A DNA stretch of 64,000 bases from Tumebacillus flagellatus. GTDB lineage: Bacteria; Bacillota; Bacilli; Tumebacillales; Tumebacillaceae. Positions 17,175-30,438 of this stretch are shown here, piece after piece. The position numbers and the translations under genes were made by a program. The notes beneath the pieces are model-generated. The model was not told the origin of the DNA. It was given only the letters and a program-made list of their open reading frames with translations, and did not search any database. Position 1 is the first letter of the stretch; each line of letters opens with the position of its first letter. The DNA is taken from positions 20,279 through 84,278 of the forward strand of contig NZ_JMIR01000022.1 of NCBI RefSeq assembly GCF_000714935.1, read 5' to 3'.

Positions 17175-18406
17175 CTTCCCAAGCTCCGTTTTCGGCGGAT
17201 TAAGACATCTGCTTTTACGAGTTCCGGTTCGTCGTGCCCGACTTGGTCCACAAGACCTTGATGGAGGGTTTTCACTTGCTCCCATTGCTCCTCCACAATC
17301 GCTTGAAACAGTTCACTGATTTGTTGTTTGATAGCTCGATTGCGTAACGAACTGTCGAAGGCATCTTCCAAGATGCGGTTGCTGTCTTTGCCAAAAAAGC
17401 TCGGCAGCGGCGTTACCGTCACGCCTTCTTCCACTACTTCGAGTTTGAGGATGTTCATATCTTTCACTTCCCCTAATACTTGAGGGGAGTGCGTGCTGAT
17501 GATAAATTGGACGTTCGGGAAGGTGGTTCGCAATCTCGGGATGACTTCTCGTTGCCATTCAGGATGCAAATGCAACTCGATTTCGTCGATGAGACAAACC
17601 CCTTCGCCAAGCAATGGGTTTGGTAAGCTTGGATTTGCCAGAGCCAACCGTCTTGCCAGATCACCAATCATGGCAAACAAGCACTTCTCGCCGTCGGATA
17701 ATTGGTTGACTTCGAGTGTTTGACCGGCTTTGTCGATTGCGAGTTGCAGTGGATTTCGTATCACTCTGAGGTTGTGAAACCCAGGGAGGAAAGATTCGAT
17801 CGCAGTACGTACGGCGTGTAATTGGATATCTTGGTACTCGAGTTGCTTGGTTTGGACTTTTGTTTCGTTTTCAAGGTCTTCACGGTATCGATACCATTCG
17901 AAGAAGACACGGAAGTCTGTACCGCTGGTAAGTGAGTTATCGTAAGTAGACAGTTGGCTGAATTGCCTCTTTTCATTTAGGTCAAGCGGAGTGTCTTCTA
18001 CGGCTCGATTAACCGAGTAAGAAACGACGATTGGTAAATTATACTCTCCCTGCTTTAAATGACGAAGTATTTCATGCCCAAGTTTGATCGAAATAGAATT
18101 TTGGCGTGTCTTGAGAACATGAATTTTGCAAATGGTATCCCAACTATACTCTGTATTGGAGTGTTCCACTTCCACATCCACACTCGCTACATCGGCTCCC
18201 AAACGCACGTCCTTTACTTCTATACCGCGTAAGGTTGCATGGGTTAGATGTCTAACCATACGTGATAAAACTGCCGAAGTTGCTTCTAAAACACTAGACT
18301 TTCCTGCCCCGTTCTCGCCAAACAGAACTACGCTCTCTCCATTCAACTGCAACTCTAAATCCCGAAATCTACGATAGTTTTTGATATGTAATCTTGTGAT
18401 TTTCAC
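17171..18406 (-). CDS. ptuA: AAA/SMC-type ATPase, Septu PtuA-like
   Basis: A 411-residue ABC-type ATPase. Near the N terminus is Walker A GENGAGKSS (about residues 31-39) following FRDLELQLNGESVVLFG. Later come the signature LSDGEKCLF, Walker B VCLIDEIELHLHP and the H-loop ISTHSPQVL. This is the AAA_15/21 architecture of PtuA, and the paired HNH gene directly downstream makes a Septu assignment likely. I chose the GTG at 18406, nine bases after GGGAG; a GTG three codons earlier abuts that site. An OLD-family ATPase is the main alternative, but no TOPRIM domain is present. Confidence 0.87.
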   Translation of the reverse strand: MKITRLHIKNYRRFRDLELQLNGESVVLFGENGAGKSSVLEATSAVLSRMVRHLTHATLRGIEVKDVRLGADVASVDVEVEHSNTEYSWDTICKIHVLKTRQNSISIKLGHEILRHLKQGEYNLPIVVSYSVNRAVEDTPLDLNEKRQFSQLSTYDNSLTSGTDFRVFFEWYRYREDLENETKVQTKQLEYQDIQLHAVRTAIESFLPGFHNLRVIRNPLQLAIDKAGQTLEVNQLSDGEKCLFAMIGDLARRLALANPSLPNPLLGEGVCLIDEIELHLHPEWQREVIPRLRTTFPNVQFIISTHSPQVLGEVKDMNILKLEVVEEGVTVTPLPSFFGKDSNRILEDAFDSSLRNRAIKQQISELFQAIVEEQWEQVKTLHQGLVDQVGHDEPELVKADVLIRRKRSLGR

Positions 18407-18452
18407 GGCTGTCACTCCCGCATCAATACTACTAGTAGTAGTATAGTATCAA

Positions 18453-18501
18453 AAAAGGGAGCATAAAATGGCAATTTTGCGCATTTATGCTCCCTTTTTC
18501 A
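18453..18501. terminator. Terminator of tmRNA
   Basis: GGGAGCATAAA ... TTTATGCTCCC hairpin with flanking A- and T-runs, 3' of ssrA on the minus strand. Confidence 0.85.
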
Positions 18502-18505
18502 TATT

Positions 18506-18876
18506 TGGTGGAGGCGAGGGGAGTCGAACCCCTGTCCGAAGACCTCGCTACATGAGCTTCTACGAGTGTAGTCGTCTCTATTGGGTTGTCGTATCGGGGA
18601 CGCGGAGCGACACGCTTCCCTTCAACCAGCCCGTTACAGTTTCATCGGAGGGCCACGGACGATCCCTTCGACTATCCCGCTAAAGTGACGTTCAACCCGC
18701 TACGCGAGAGACAGAGAGCTGAACGGATTCACAGACTAAGCTGCGAACGCGAAAGAGTTGTTGAAAGATTGTTTCTTAGCGTTTACTTTAGGTTCGCGTT
18801 TTTAACGTGGCCTCGCAACCCCACGACTCGCTACTAACATGCTCGAACAATCCCCGTCGAATCCAAAAACGCCCCC
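18506..18876 (-). ncRNA. ssrA: Transfer-messenger RNA
   Basis: The minus strand has the tmRNA 5' end GGGGGCGTTTTTGGATTCGA and 3' end GGTTCGACTCCCCTCGCC followed by TCCACCA; the 7-bp acceptor stem pairs GGGGGCG with CGCCTCC. The CCA is encoded. Between them is a tag reading frame ending in TAG (18736-18738); reading backwards it encodes ...NAKKQSFNNSFAFAA, so the degradation tag would end in AFAA. The exact resume codon (GTA at 18784-18786 or the following AAC) is uncertain. tmRNA rescues stalled ribosomes together with SmpB, whose gene lies immediately upstream on the same strand. Confidence 0.97.
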
Positions 18877-18939
18877 ATGTAAGAGAAGCGGTACACCCTT
18901 AGTATACCACAACATCCGCTCGAAAAGCGGTGGTACTTC

Positions 18940-19413
18940 CTAGTACTTCTGCCTCTCACGCAACGCCCGCTGAATGTCCCGTTGCGCGTCCTTCTTCGCC
19001 AAGTCTTGCCGCTTGTCGTAGTTCTTCTTGCCCTTCGCCAAGCCCAACAACACTTTCGCGTAGCCGTTGCGCACGTAGATCTTGAGCGGCACCAACGCGT
19101 AGCCCTTCTCCTTCATCTGACCAAACAACTTGTCGATCTGTCCGCGATGCAACAACAACTTGCGCGTGCGCGTCGGGTCGACGTTGAACCGGTTGCCTTG
19201 CTCAAACGGCGAGATGTGCATGTTCGACAGCCACGCTTCTCCATTCGAGATCCGCGCGAAACTGTCCTTGAGGTTCGCTTTGCCCTGGCGCACCGACTTG
19301 ATCTCCGTGCCCGTCAAGACAATCCCCGCCTCGATCGTGTCTTCAATAAAATAGTCATGATTCGCTTTGCGGTTCTGGGCCAATACTTTCGGTTCTTCCG
19401 CCTTGGTCGCCAT
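18940..19413 (-). CDS. smpB: SsrA-binding protein SmpB
   Basis: A 157-residue tmRNA-binding protein. Conserved stretches are [53 protein letters not shown] and the basic C-terminal tail GKKNYDKRQ. SmpB positions tmRNA in the ribosome A site. The ATG at 19413 follows GAGGAGG; the upstream in-frame extension lacks any ribosome site. It sits between rnr and ssrA, the usual Firmicute order. Confidence 0.97.
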   Translation of the reverse strand: MATKAEEPKVLAQNRKANHDYFIEDTIEAGIVLTGTEIKSVRQGKANLKDSFARISNGEAWLSNMHISPFEQGNRFNVDPTRTRKLLLHRGQIDKLFGQMKEKGYALVPLKIYVRNGYAKVLLGLAKGKKNYDKRQDLAKKDAQRDIQRALRERQKY

Positions 19414-19497
19414 AGGGTCTGCACCTCCTCTTGTTCCAAATATCATACACTGACACGTACCTCTAGTCAACCCAAGAGAAGGAAAAAATGCCCGCGT

Positions 19498-21957
19498 TTA
19501 GCGAGCATTTCTTCTCTTCTTGTTGCGTTTGGCCTTCGCAATCACTTGTTTGAGATCGCCCAATTCCTTCGGCGTGCGTCCGCCGTTGCCAGCCCCGGCA
19601 TTGCTGCCTGCGGCACCTGCGGCACCTGCGGCACCTGCGGCACCTGCGGCACCTGCGGCACCTGCGCCGCCAGCACCACCGCCGCCTTTGCGTTTTTGCG
19701 AAGCAGCCGGTTTCGCCGTTTCGCTGCGCTTCTTCCCGAAGGTTTGACGCTTTTCTTTCTTCTGCTTGACCTTCTGCTCGTTCTCCATCGTGCGGCGACG
19801 CTCGTGGTCCTTGGCGTTGCGCAACAGTTGGAAGTCGATCGTGCGGTCCAGTTTGTTCGCGCCCATGCACTTCACGCGCACCGGGTCGCCGATGCGGTAC
19901 ACTTTGCCCGAACGCTCTCCGACGAGGCAGTATTGCTTCTCGTTGAAGTTGTAGTAGTCGTCGTCCATGTAGGAGACGTGGATCATGCCTTCAATCGAGT
20001 TGTCGAGCTCCACGAACATCCCGAACGAAGTGACGCCGCTGACGATGCCGTCGAACACTTCGCCGACTTTGTCGAGCATGAACTCCACTTTCTTGATGTC
20101 GTCCGTCTCGCGCTCGGCATCGACCGCCACACGCTCGCGCTCGGAAGTATGGCGTCCCACTTCCGGCATGATCGCCGCCAGTCGCTCATGGCGCTCTTCG
20201 GTCAGTTTGCCGCCGTTGTTGATCACGTCGCGGATGATGCGATGAATCTGCAAGTCCGGATAACGGCGGATCGGCGAAGTGAAGTGCGAGTAGTACGTCG
20301 CCGCCAACCCGAAGTGCCCGACCGGGTCATACGAGTACTTCGCTTGCTTCAAGGAACGCAGCAGCACGGTGTTGATGATCCGCTCCTCCGGCTCGCCCTT
20401 GACTTTCTCCAACAGCTCTTGCAGCGCCTTCGGATGCACGCTCTTGCCGTTGCCGATCTTCAGGTGGTACCCGAAGTTGTGCACGAACTCGTTGAAGCCT
20501 TGCAGACGCTCCGAATCCGGCTCTTCGTGAATCCGGTACAGGAACGGCACTTGCAGCCAGTAGAAGTGCTCGGAGACGGTTTCGTTCGCCGCCAGCATGA
20601 ATTCCTCGATGATCTTCTCGGCGACGGTGTGCTCGCGCTTCTTGATGTCCACGACTTTGCCGGTTTCGCGGTCGACGATGACCTTCGTCTCTTGGAAGTC
20701 AAAGTCGATCGCCCCGCGGTCGAAACGACGATGGCGGAGTTTCATCGCCAGCTCTTCCATGTCCTTGAACATCGGAATCAGCTTCTCGTAGCGCTTCAAC
20801 AGCTCTTCGTCCGCTTCCCCGGAGAGCAGTTTGTAGACGTTGTTGTACGTCATGCGCTCCGTGGTCTTGATCACCGACGTGAAGATGTCATGGCGCACCA
20901 GCTCCAACGACGGCGAGAATTCCATCTCGCAACTCATCGTCAAACGGTCCACCTGCGGGTTCAACGAGCAGATGCCGTTGGAAAGACGGTGCGGCAGCAT
21001 CGGAATGACGCGGTCGACGAGGTAGACGGAAGTCCCGCGCTTGTACGCTTCTTGGTCGAGCGGAGAGCCCTCCGTAACGTAGTACGACACGTCCGCGATG
21101 TGAACGCCGAGCAACCAGTTGCCGTTGTCGAGCTTCTTGACATGCACCGCGTCGTCCAAGTCCTTCGCATCTTCGCCGTCGATGGTGACGATCACTTCGT
21201 CGCGCAAGTCGCGGCGACCGACGAGGTCGCGCTCGGTGATGAGATCCGGAATGTCGTTGGCCGCTTCCAGCACTTCTTGCGGGAATTCTTCCGGCAGGCC
21301 GTATTTGCGGATGACGGAGAGGATGTCGACACCCGGATCGTCCGGGTTGCCGAGAATCTCCAACACGCGGCCTTGCGGATTGCGCCAGCCCTCGGGATAG
21401 GCGATGATCTCGACGACGACTTTCTGCCCTTCTTGGACGCCGGCGAAGTCCTCTTCCGCGAGGAAGATGTCTTGGCCCAGTCGCTTGTCGTCCGGTGAGA
21501 CGAACGCGTACCGCTTGGTCATCGTGGTGATGGTGCCGACGACCGTTTTGGTCGCGCGCTCCAAGATGCGGATGATCTCGCCCTCTTGGCGAGGGCCGTT
21601 GCCTTTGCGGTTGACGCGGGCGATGACCCGGTCGCCGTGCATCGCGCCGTTCATATCCCCCGCCGCGATAAACACGTCCTTATCCCACTTCACCGGATCT
21701 TCCGGAATCACGAAGCCGAAGCCCCGCGATTTGCCCTGCATGCGGCCGACGACGAGGTTCATTTTTTCCGGAACCCCGTATGCGGCGCTGCGGGTTTGGA
21801 CGACTTTGCCGTCCTCCTCCATGATGTTGAGGAGTTGAAGCAGCGATTCGGTTTCTTCTTCGGATTGCAAGTCGAAGTACGCTTCCATCTCTTCCGCGTT
21901 CATCGGCTTATATTCAAGACCGCGCATCAAATCGAGGATGTGTTGTTCTGTTAGCAC
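19498..21957 (-). CDS. rnr: Ribonuclease R
   Basis: An exoribonuclease of 819 residues: an N-terminal winged helix, two cold-shock domains (GFGFVIPED, KRYAFVSPDD), the RNB catalytic domain (TIDGEDAKDLDDAVHVKKLD carries the metal-binding Asp residues), an S1 domain (GVTSFGMFVELDNSIEGMIH) and a basic tail. The tail contains an Ala-Ala-Gly tandem repeat coded by five or six 9-bp units near 19612-19656. The GTG start at 21957 follows AAAAGGGGGG; an upstream TTG has no ribosome site. RNase R degrades structured RNA and works with tmRNA-SmpB, encoded next door. Confidence 0.96.
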   Translation of the reverse strand: MLTEQHILDLMRGLEYKPMNAEEMEAYFDLQSEEETESLLQLLNIMEEDGKVVQTRSAAYGVPEKMNLVVGRMQGKSRGFGFVIPEDPVKWDKDVFIAAGDMNGAMHGDRVIARVNRKGNGPRQEGEIIRILERATKTVVGTITTMTKRYAFVSPDDKRLGQDIFLAEEDFAGVQEGQKVVVEIIAYPEGWRNPQGRVLEILGNPDDPGVDILSVIRKYGLPEEFPQEVLEAANDIPDLITERDLVGRRDLRDEVIVTIDGEDAKDLDDAVHVKKLDNGNWLLGVHIADVSYYVTEGSPLDQEAYKRGTSVYLVDRVIPMLPHRLSNGICSLNPQVDRLTMSCEMEFSPSLELVRHDIFTSVIKTTERMTYNNVYKLLSGEADEELLKRYEKLIPMFKDMEELAMKLRHRRFDRGAIDFDFQETKVIVDRETGKVVDIKKREHTVAEKIIEEFMLAANETVSEHFYWLQVPFLYRIHEEPDSERLQGFNEFVHNFGYHLKIGNGKSVHPKALQELLEKVKGEPEERIINTVLLRSLKQAKYSYDPVGHFGLAATYYSHFTSPIRRYPDLQIHRIIRDVINNGGKLTEERHERLAAIMPEVGRHTSERERVAVDAERETDDIKKVEFMLDKVGEVFDGIVSGVTSFGMFVELDNSIEGMIHVSYMDDDYYNFNEKQYCLVGERSGKVYRIGDPVRVKCMGANKLDRTIDFQLLRNAKDHERRRTMENEQKVKQKKEKRQTFGKKRSETAKPAASQKRKGGGGAGGAGAAGAAGAAGAAGAAGAAGSNAGAGNGGRTPKELGDLKQVIAKAKRNKKRRNAR
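19612..19656. repeat. 9-bp tandem repeat inside rnr (GGCACCTGC units)
   Basis: Five or more perfect tandem copies of GGCACCTGC. In the rnr frame each copy codes Ala-Gly-Ala, so copy-number changes keep the frame and only alter the length of the disordered C-terminal tail. Confidence 0.85.
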
Positions 21958-22090
21958 GCTGGTCCCCCCTTTTGCGTTTTGCTCTAGTATCTCCTGCAAA
22001 TCGAATGCTAAACAAAAGGGGGCATGTTTCCATAAAATGCCCCTTGTCCCAAGTATACCATGCCTCTCTACTTATGTATGCAAAAAGGGG

Positions 22091-22789
22091 TTATTGCGCC
22101 CCGATGAAGCCGACAACTTCCGCCATCACTTGTTCCGATTCGCAATCCACGCAGATCATATGACGGGACTGCGGGTACAACCGCAACTCCTTGGTCTGAC
22201 TCCGCGCCAATTCGTAGATGTACGTCGCGCTGCGCGCTTCCACGAGGTCGTCAAGCTCCCCCTGCACGACCAACAGAGGCATCTCGATCTCCTCCACCAA
22301 CGGCTTCACGGTCTGCACGAGGCGGCGGAAATGCACCAGCGCGCGCACAGGCGTGCTTTTGACTTTGGCGAGATAGCGCTGCACGTCTTCGTCCCGTGCG
22401 CCGCCGGTGTTGCGCATCGATTTCTGAATCGCTTCGGCGATCGTCTTGAACAGCTGCTTCGGGTTGATCGTGTAAATCGGCGTCGAGAGCAGAGTCAGCG
22501 AACGGATGCGGTCGCGGTACTTGTTGGCGAGATACGTTGCGATCAGGCCGCCCATCGAAAACCCCACGAGGTGCACCTGCTGATGTTCTTTCAAGAGCGC
22601 CGTCAATTCCTTCTCCGCGCTGTGAATCCAATCCAGCCACGAGACGCGCTCCAGCTCCATGCGCGACCCGCCGTGCCCTGCCAGCGTCGGCATCACGACC
22701 GTATGTCCCGCGTCGCGCAGGCGGTCTCCCAATTGCCCGAGGTCGGACGGCGCCCCGGTAAAGCCGTGGATGAGCAGACAAACTCCCAT
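22091..22789 (-). CDS. Alpha/beta-hydrolase carboxylesterase (Est30 type)
   Basis: A 232-residue serine hydrolase. The oxyanion region HGFTGAPSD, the nucleophile elbow GFSMGG (Ser78), an acidic GELDDLV and a SRHMI histidine segment give a complete triad. The pattern and length match the Est30/YvaK carboxylesterases that cluster with secG and rnr in Bacillales and hydrolyse short-chain esters. ATG preceded by CAGGAGG. The physiological substrate is unknown. Confidence 0.88.
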   Translation of the reverse strand: MGVCLLIHGFTGAPSDLGQLGDRLRDAGHTVVMPTLAGHGGSRMELERVSWLDWIHSAEKELTALLKEHQQVHLVGFSMGGLIATYLANKYRDRIRSLTLLSTPIYTINPKQLFKTIAEAIQKSMRNTGGARDEDVQRYLAKVKSTPVRALVHFRRLVQTVKPLVEEIEMPLLVVQGELDDLVEARSATYIYELARSQTKELRLYPQSRHMICVDCESEQVMAEVVGFIGAQ

Positions 22790-22830
22790 CGAAGTCTCAG
22801 CCTCCTGTTTTGAAAAAAGCTATGAAAAAA

Positions 22831-22873
22831 AGTACCGCCTCTGCCCATGAGATAGGAACGAGAACGGTACTCG
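22831..22873 (-). terminator. Terminator of secG
   Basis: AGTACCG ... CGGTACT long-loop hairpin followed on the minus strand by seven T, directly downstream of secG. Confidence 0.65.
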
Positions 22874-22893
22874 ATTTGTCAAAAAGGAAACGA

Positions 22894-23130
22894 CTACTGG
22901 TGCGTAACCAACCAAGCGACCCACAAGGTGAGGCCGATGAACGCGATGGCAAGACCTGCGGTAAAACGAGCCAGAACCGCGTCAAAGCCGCGAGCTTTAC
23001 GCCCGATCATCTGTTCAGCGCCGCCGGAGATCGCCCCCGACAGACCGGCAGTCTTACTCGATTGAAGCAGAACGACCAAGATCAAAGCGATCGCCACGAT
23101 GACCAACAAGACTTTAGCAAACGTCAACAT
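22894..23130 (-). CDS. secG: Preprotein translocase subunit SecG
   Basis: A 78-residue membrane protein with two hydrophobic helices (residues about 3-24 and 55-75) joined by the SecG loop LLQSSKTAGLSGAISGGAEQ. It supports protein export through SecYE. ATG preceded by GGAGGTG. Located between the esterase and eno, as in other Bacillales. Confidence 0.95.
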   Translation of the reverse strand: MLTFAKVLLVIVAIALILVVLLQSSKTAGLSGAISGGAEQMIGRKARGFDAVLARFTAGLAIAFIGLTLWVAWLVTHQ

Positions 23131-23224
23131 CTAACTTACTCACCTCCAAGGTGCGGAAGAGCCACACATGTACCCGTCTATTGTAACATATGCCCATCTG
23201 CTGTACAAGAATCGACCGACATTT

Positions 23225-23262
23225 AAAAAACTCCCCAAGCCGTGACCGGGGGAGTTTTTTCG
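23225..23262 (-). terminator. Terminator of the glycolytic operon
   Basis: Hairpin AACTCCCC ... GGGGAGTT flanked by A- and T-runs after eno. Confidence 0.85.
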
Positions 23263-23273
23263 AAAGGTTGAAC

Positions 23274-26151
<2,878 letters not shown>

Positions 26152-26163
26152 GATGGAACCTCC

Positions 26164-26928
26164 TTAGAGAGCGTTGCGAACGAGGCTGGCGAATGTTCCC
26201 GGATCAAGCGATGCACCGCCGACCAGTGCGCCGTCGATGTCCGATTGCGCCATCAGTTCCGCGATGTTGTCAGGTTTTACAGAGCCGCCGTATTGGATGC
26301 GGACGAGGTTGGCTTTGTCTTGGCCGTACATGTCGGAGAGCACCGAGCGGATGTGCGTGCAAACGGCGTTTGCGTCTTGCGCCGTCGCCGTCATGCCCGT
26401 GCCGATCGCCCAGATCGGTTCGTACGCGACGACCGAGCGCGCGACGTCGTCTGCGGAAACCGCGTTGAACGCGGCGCGGACTTGCGACTCCACGAGCGTG
26501 TTCGTCACGCCCTGGTTGCGTTGGTCGAGATCTTCGCCGACGCAGACGATCGGGAGCAGGCCGTGCTTGAGCGCTTGCTGAACTTTCGCGTTGACCGACT
26601 CGTCCGTTTCGCCGAAGTATTGACGGCGTTCGGAGTGGCCGATGATCACGTACTTCGCGCCGGCGTCCTTCAGCATGATCGCAGACGTTTCGCCGGTGTA
26701 CGCGCCCTCTTCCGCTTGGTGCACGTTTTGCGCGCCCAGTTGAATCGGGGTGCCTTGCGCTTGATTGTGCACCGCGTAGAGCGCCGTCGCCGGGGCGCAG
26801 ATGACGACGTCCGCTTGGCTTTGGTTCGGAATGTCGGCGAGCAGTCCGTCGAGATGCTCGACGTAGGAAAGGGCTTGGGAGACCGTCTTGAACATCTTCC
26901 AGTTGCCCGCGAGAATCGGTTTGCGCAT
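26164..26928 (-). CDS. tpiA: Triosephosphate isomerase
   Basis: A 254-residue TIM-barrel enzyme. GNWKMFK carries the catalytic Lys, IIGHSERRQYFGE the catalytic His and VAYEPIWAIGTG the catalytic Glu. The GGSVKPDN phosphate-binding loop is near the end. Third gene of the glycolytic operon. Confidence 0.98.
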   Translation of the reverse strand: MRKPILAGNWKMFKTVSQALSYVEHLDGLLADIPNQSQADVVICAPATALYAVHNQAQGTPIQLGAQNVHQAEEGAYTGETSAIMLKDAGAKYVIIGHSERRQYFGETDESVNAKVQQALKHGLLPIVCVGEDLDQRNQGVTNTLVESQVRAAFNAVSADDVARSVVAYEPIWAIGTGMTATAQDANAVCTHIRSVLSDMYGQDKANLVRIQYGGSVKPDNIAELMAQSDIDGALVGGASLDPGTFASLVRNAL

Positions 26929-26969
26929 TGGGGGTTGCCCTCCTCTGGTTCTCCGCTTATTTGTCTTAC

Positions 26970-28157
26970 TTATTTATCTTGCAAGGCGACCACGCCCGGA
27001 AGCGCTTTGCCTTCGAGGAATTCAAGCGACGCGCCGCCGCCGGTGGAGATGTGGGTCATTTTTTCCGCGAGGCCGGATTTCTCGACGGCTGCGACCGAAT
27101 CGCCGCCGCCGACGATCGTGGTGCCGGTGTTCTTGGCGACCGCTTCCGCCACCGCGTTGGTGCCCTTGGCAAACGCCTCCATTTCGAACACGCCCATCGG
27201 GCCGTTCCAGATCACGGTGTTGGAGCGGGCGATGACGAGTCCGAACGTCTTGATCGATTTCGGACCGATATCCAGCGCCATCCAGCCCTCCGGCACGCCT
27301 TCGTGCTCGGCGTCGATCACTTTGTGCTCGGCGTCTGCTTTGAAAGCGGACGCGACGACGAGGTCTTCCGGCAGGAAGATCATCACGCCTTCCTTCTCCG
27401 CGCGGTCGAGCAGTTCTTTGGCGAGCGGAACTTTGTCTTCCTCGACGAGCGAGCCGCCGAGGTTATAGCCCATCGCTTTGAGGAACGTGTTCGCCATGCC
27501 TCCGCCGATGATCAACTGGTCGACTTTGGTCAGCAGGTTCTCAAGAACGGTGATCTTATCGGAAACTTTCGCGCCGCCGATGATCGCCGTAAACGGTCGG
27601 TTCGGGTCGTCGAGCGCACGGCCCATGATGTCGATTTCCTTCTCCATCAAGAAGCCTGCCACCGCCGGAATGTGGTCGGCGATGCCTGCCGTCGAAGCGT
27701 GCGCGCGATGCGCCGTGCCAAACGCGTCATTGACAAACACGTCGGCGAGCGACGCGAACGCTTTGGCGAGCTCCGGGTCGTTTTTCTCTTCGCCTTTGTG
27801 GAAGCGGACGTTTTCCAAAAGCAGCACGTCGCCGTCTTGGAGCAGGTTGACGCGCTCTTGGACGGCCGGACCGATCGAGTCGGACGTTTTTTCCACGTTT
27901 TTGCCGAGCAATTCGGAGAGGCGAACCGCCACCGGATCGAGGCTGTACTTCGCGTTGACTTCGCCCTTCGGGCGGCCGAGGTGAGACGCGAGGATGACGC
28001 GCGCGCCGTTGTCGATCAAGAAGCGGATCGTCGGCAGCGCGGCGACGATGCGGGTGTCGTCGGTGATCGCGCCGTTTTCAAGCGGCACGTTGAAGTCGCA
28101 GCGGACAAATACTTTTTTGCCGCGGACGTCGAGGTCTTGGACGGTTTTTTTGTTCAC
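26970..28157 (-). CDS. pgk: Phosphoglycerate kinase
   Basis: A 395-residue monomeric glycolytic kinase. The N-terminal [14 protein letters not shown] signature, SHLGRPKG, the GGAKVSDKI hinge and the C-terminal [11 protein letters not shown] nucleotide loop are clear. I chose the GTG at 28157 since GGAGG lies nine bases upstream and the family begins there ([13 protein letters not shown]); an upstream in-frame start would add 14 non-conserved residues. It follows gapA after a 180-bp gap. Confidence 0.97.
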   Translation of the reverse strand: MNKKTVQDLDVRGKKVFVRCDFNVPLENGAITDDTRIVAALPTIRFLIDNGARVILASHLGRPKGEVNAKYSLDPVAVRLSELLGKNVEKTSDSIGPAVQERVNLLQDGDVLLLENVRFHKGEEKNDPELAKAFASLADVFVNDAFGTAHRAHASTAGIADHIPAVAGFLMEKEIDIMGRALDDPNRPFTAIIGGAKVSDKITVLENLLTKVDQLIIGGGMANTFLKAMGYNLGGSLVEEDKVPLAKELLDRAEKEGVMIFLPEDLVVASAFKADAEHKVIDAEHEGVPEGWMALDIGPKSIKTFGLVIARSNTVIWNGPMGVFEMEAFAKGTNAVAEAVAKNTGTTIVGGGDSVAAVEKSGLAEKMTHISTGGGASLEFLEGKALPGVVALQDK

Positions 28158-28339
28158 AGGGTCGTACCTCCGGTATGTATGAGAATGACTTCCGATCATA
28201 GCAAAGGAGGAGAATGAACCTGATATCCATCCTCCTCACATGCAATTCGTTTTGATTTTACCAAATGTTTCTCTGTGTGGAAACAGAATTCGGTCAATCT
28301 GTCATACTCTTTTCAGTTGTACGGGCAATTATGTTATAC

Positions 28340-29374
<1,035 letters not shown>

Positions 29375-29377
29375 CTA

Positions 29378-30412
29378 TCAAGTGCGTTCTTCTCGTCTGC
29401 TTTCTAATATGGCATCCGCCACCGCTTCGTCTGTCACTAAGACATGCAAGGGACAGCCGTGCGCGACGGCAGAGATTGCTTCTGCCTTGGACTTGCCTCC
29501 CGCGACGGCGACGATCTGTTCGATGTGCTTGAGATCGGATACTCGAAGCCCCACCGTGTTCATCGCGTGAACAATGTTGCCGCTGCGGTCAAAATAGTAC
29601 CCGAACGCTTCTGCAATCGCCCCCTGCCCGGCCAATTGTTCGATCTTGGCGGGAGGCAGTTTGCGCCGTTTTGCCATGGGGATAGCTTGCCCGATCCCAT
29701 GAACAACCATCCGAGCGCTGCGGATGCGTTGCAGAGTGTCTTGAACGTGCGGCTCCGAGATGAACGTTTGCAACGCCTCGTCGCCCAACAGGTCCGGGGC
29801 GTGCAACATGCGGTACGTACCGCCCAACTTCGTCGCGAGTTTCGAGGCGATGGTGTTCGCTTGAAACTCCATGTTCTCGCCGATGCCGCCGCGTGCCGGA
29901 AGCACTTCCACACCCAATTGGGTGCGCGGCATCTGCTCAGCCACCGTGGCGACGGTCGTTCCGCCGGTCACGGCGAGGATGTCGCCGCTCTTCAAAATTC
30001 CGCGGACATAATCGGCTGCGGAGTGACCGAGCGCTTTGATCACCAACGGATCGTGGTCGGCGTCGCCGGGGACGATCCGCACCTGCTGCAAGCCGAGCTT
30101 GTCAGCGAGACGGCGTTCCTTCAAGCCTAAGCCCTCGATCTCGCGGATCACGTCGGCGAGGTCGTCGAGCAAGGACTTGCCGCTTTCGGTCAAGTGCATG
30201 CCGACCGTTTCGATGGTCAACAAGCCCTGTTCTTTCAAAAAATCCACTTCGGCGCGCAGGATTCGTTCCGTTGTCTGCAACTGCTGGGCCAAAGCCCTCC
30301 GACCGATCGGTTGTGTAAGAAAAAGGTGGTGCAAGATGCGGTAGCGCTTCTTCATCGTGGTGAGTAGATCGGGGACCAGCAGTTGCTGGAGCGCCAGCAG
30401 TTCATTTGGCAA
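29378..30412 (-). CDS. cggR: Central glycolytic genes regulator CggR
   Basis: A 344-residue SorC/DeoR-type repressor. The N-terminal winged helix (KKRYRILHHLFLTQPIGRRA, LRAEVDFLKEQGLL) binds operator DNA and the C-terminal domain (VTGGTTVATVAEQMP, LPARGGIGENMEFQANTIAS) binds fructose-1,6-bisphosphate in the homologous B. subtilis protein. The start is most likely the TTG at 30412, nine bases after GAGGAGG. First gene of the cggR-gapA-pgk-tpiA-gpmI-eno operon, with a CggR-like direct repeat just upstream. Confidence 0.94.
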   Translation of the reverse strand: MPNELLALQQLLVPDLLTTMKKRYRILHHLFLTQPIGRRALAQQLQTTERILRAEVDFLKEQGLLTIETVGMHLTESGKSLLDDLADVIREIEGLGLKERRLADKLGLQQVRIVPGDADHDPLVIKALGHSAADYVRGILKSGDILAVTGGTTVATVAEQMPRTQLGVEVLPARGGIGENMEFQANTIASKLATKLGGTYRMLHAPDLLGDEALQTFISEPHVQDTLQRIRSARMVVHGIGQAIPMAKRRKLPPAKIEQLAGQGAIAEAFGYYFDRSGNIVHAMNTVGLRVSDLKHIEQIVAVAGGKSKAEAISAVAHGCPLHVLVTDEAVADAILESRREERT

Positions 30413-30438
30413 CTGGAAGTTCCTCCTCTCGTGGGTCA

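Noticed and set aside
16518..18406. Retron (reverse transcriptase plus PtuAB effectors)
   Set aside because: No reverse transcriptase motif or msr/msd-like RNA gene was seen within several kilobases on either strand.
12079..18406. Integrated prophage or transposon carrying the defence genes
   Set aside because: No integrase, transposase, phage structural gene or flanking direct repeat was seen. Position next to ssrA is suggestive but not sufficient.
19612..19656. Possible CRISPR-like or satellite repeat
   Set aside because: Units are 9 bp, contiguous and in frame within rnr, with no spacers. It is a coding microsatellite.
18982..21498. An 838-codon plus-strand frame opposite smpB and rnr
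   Set aside because: Antisense shadow of two well-conserved genes with no family features of its own.
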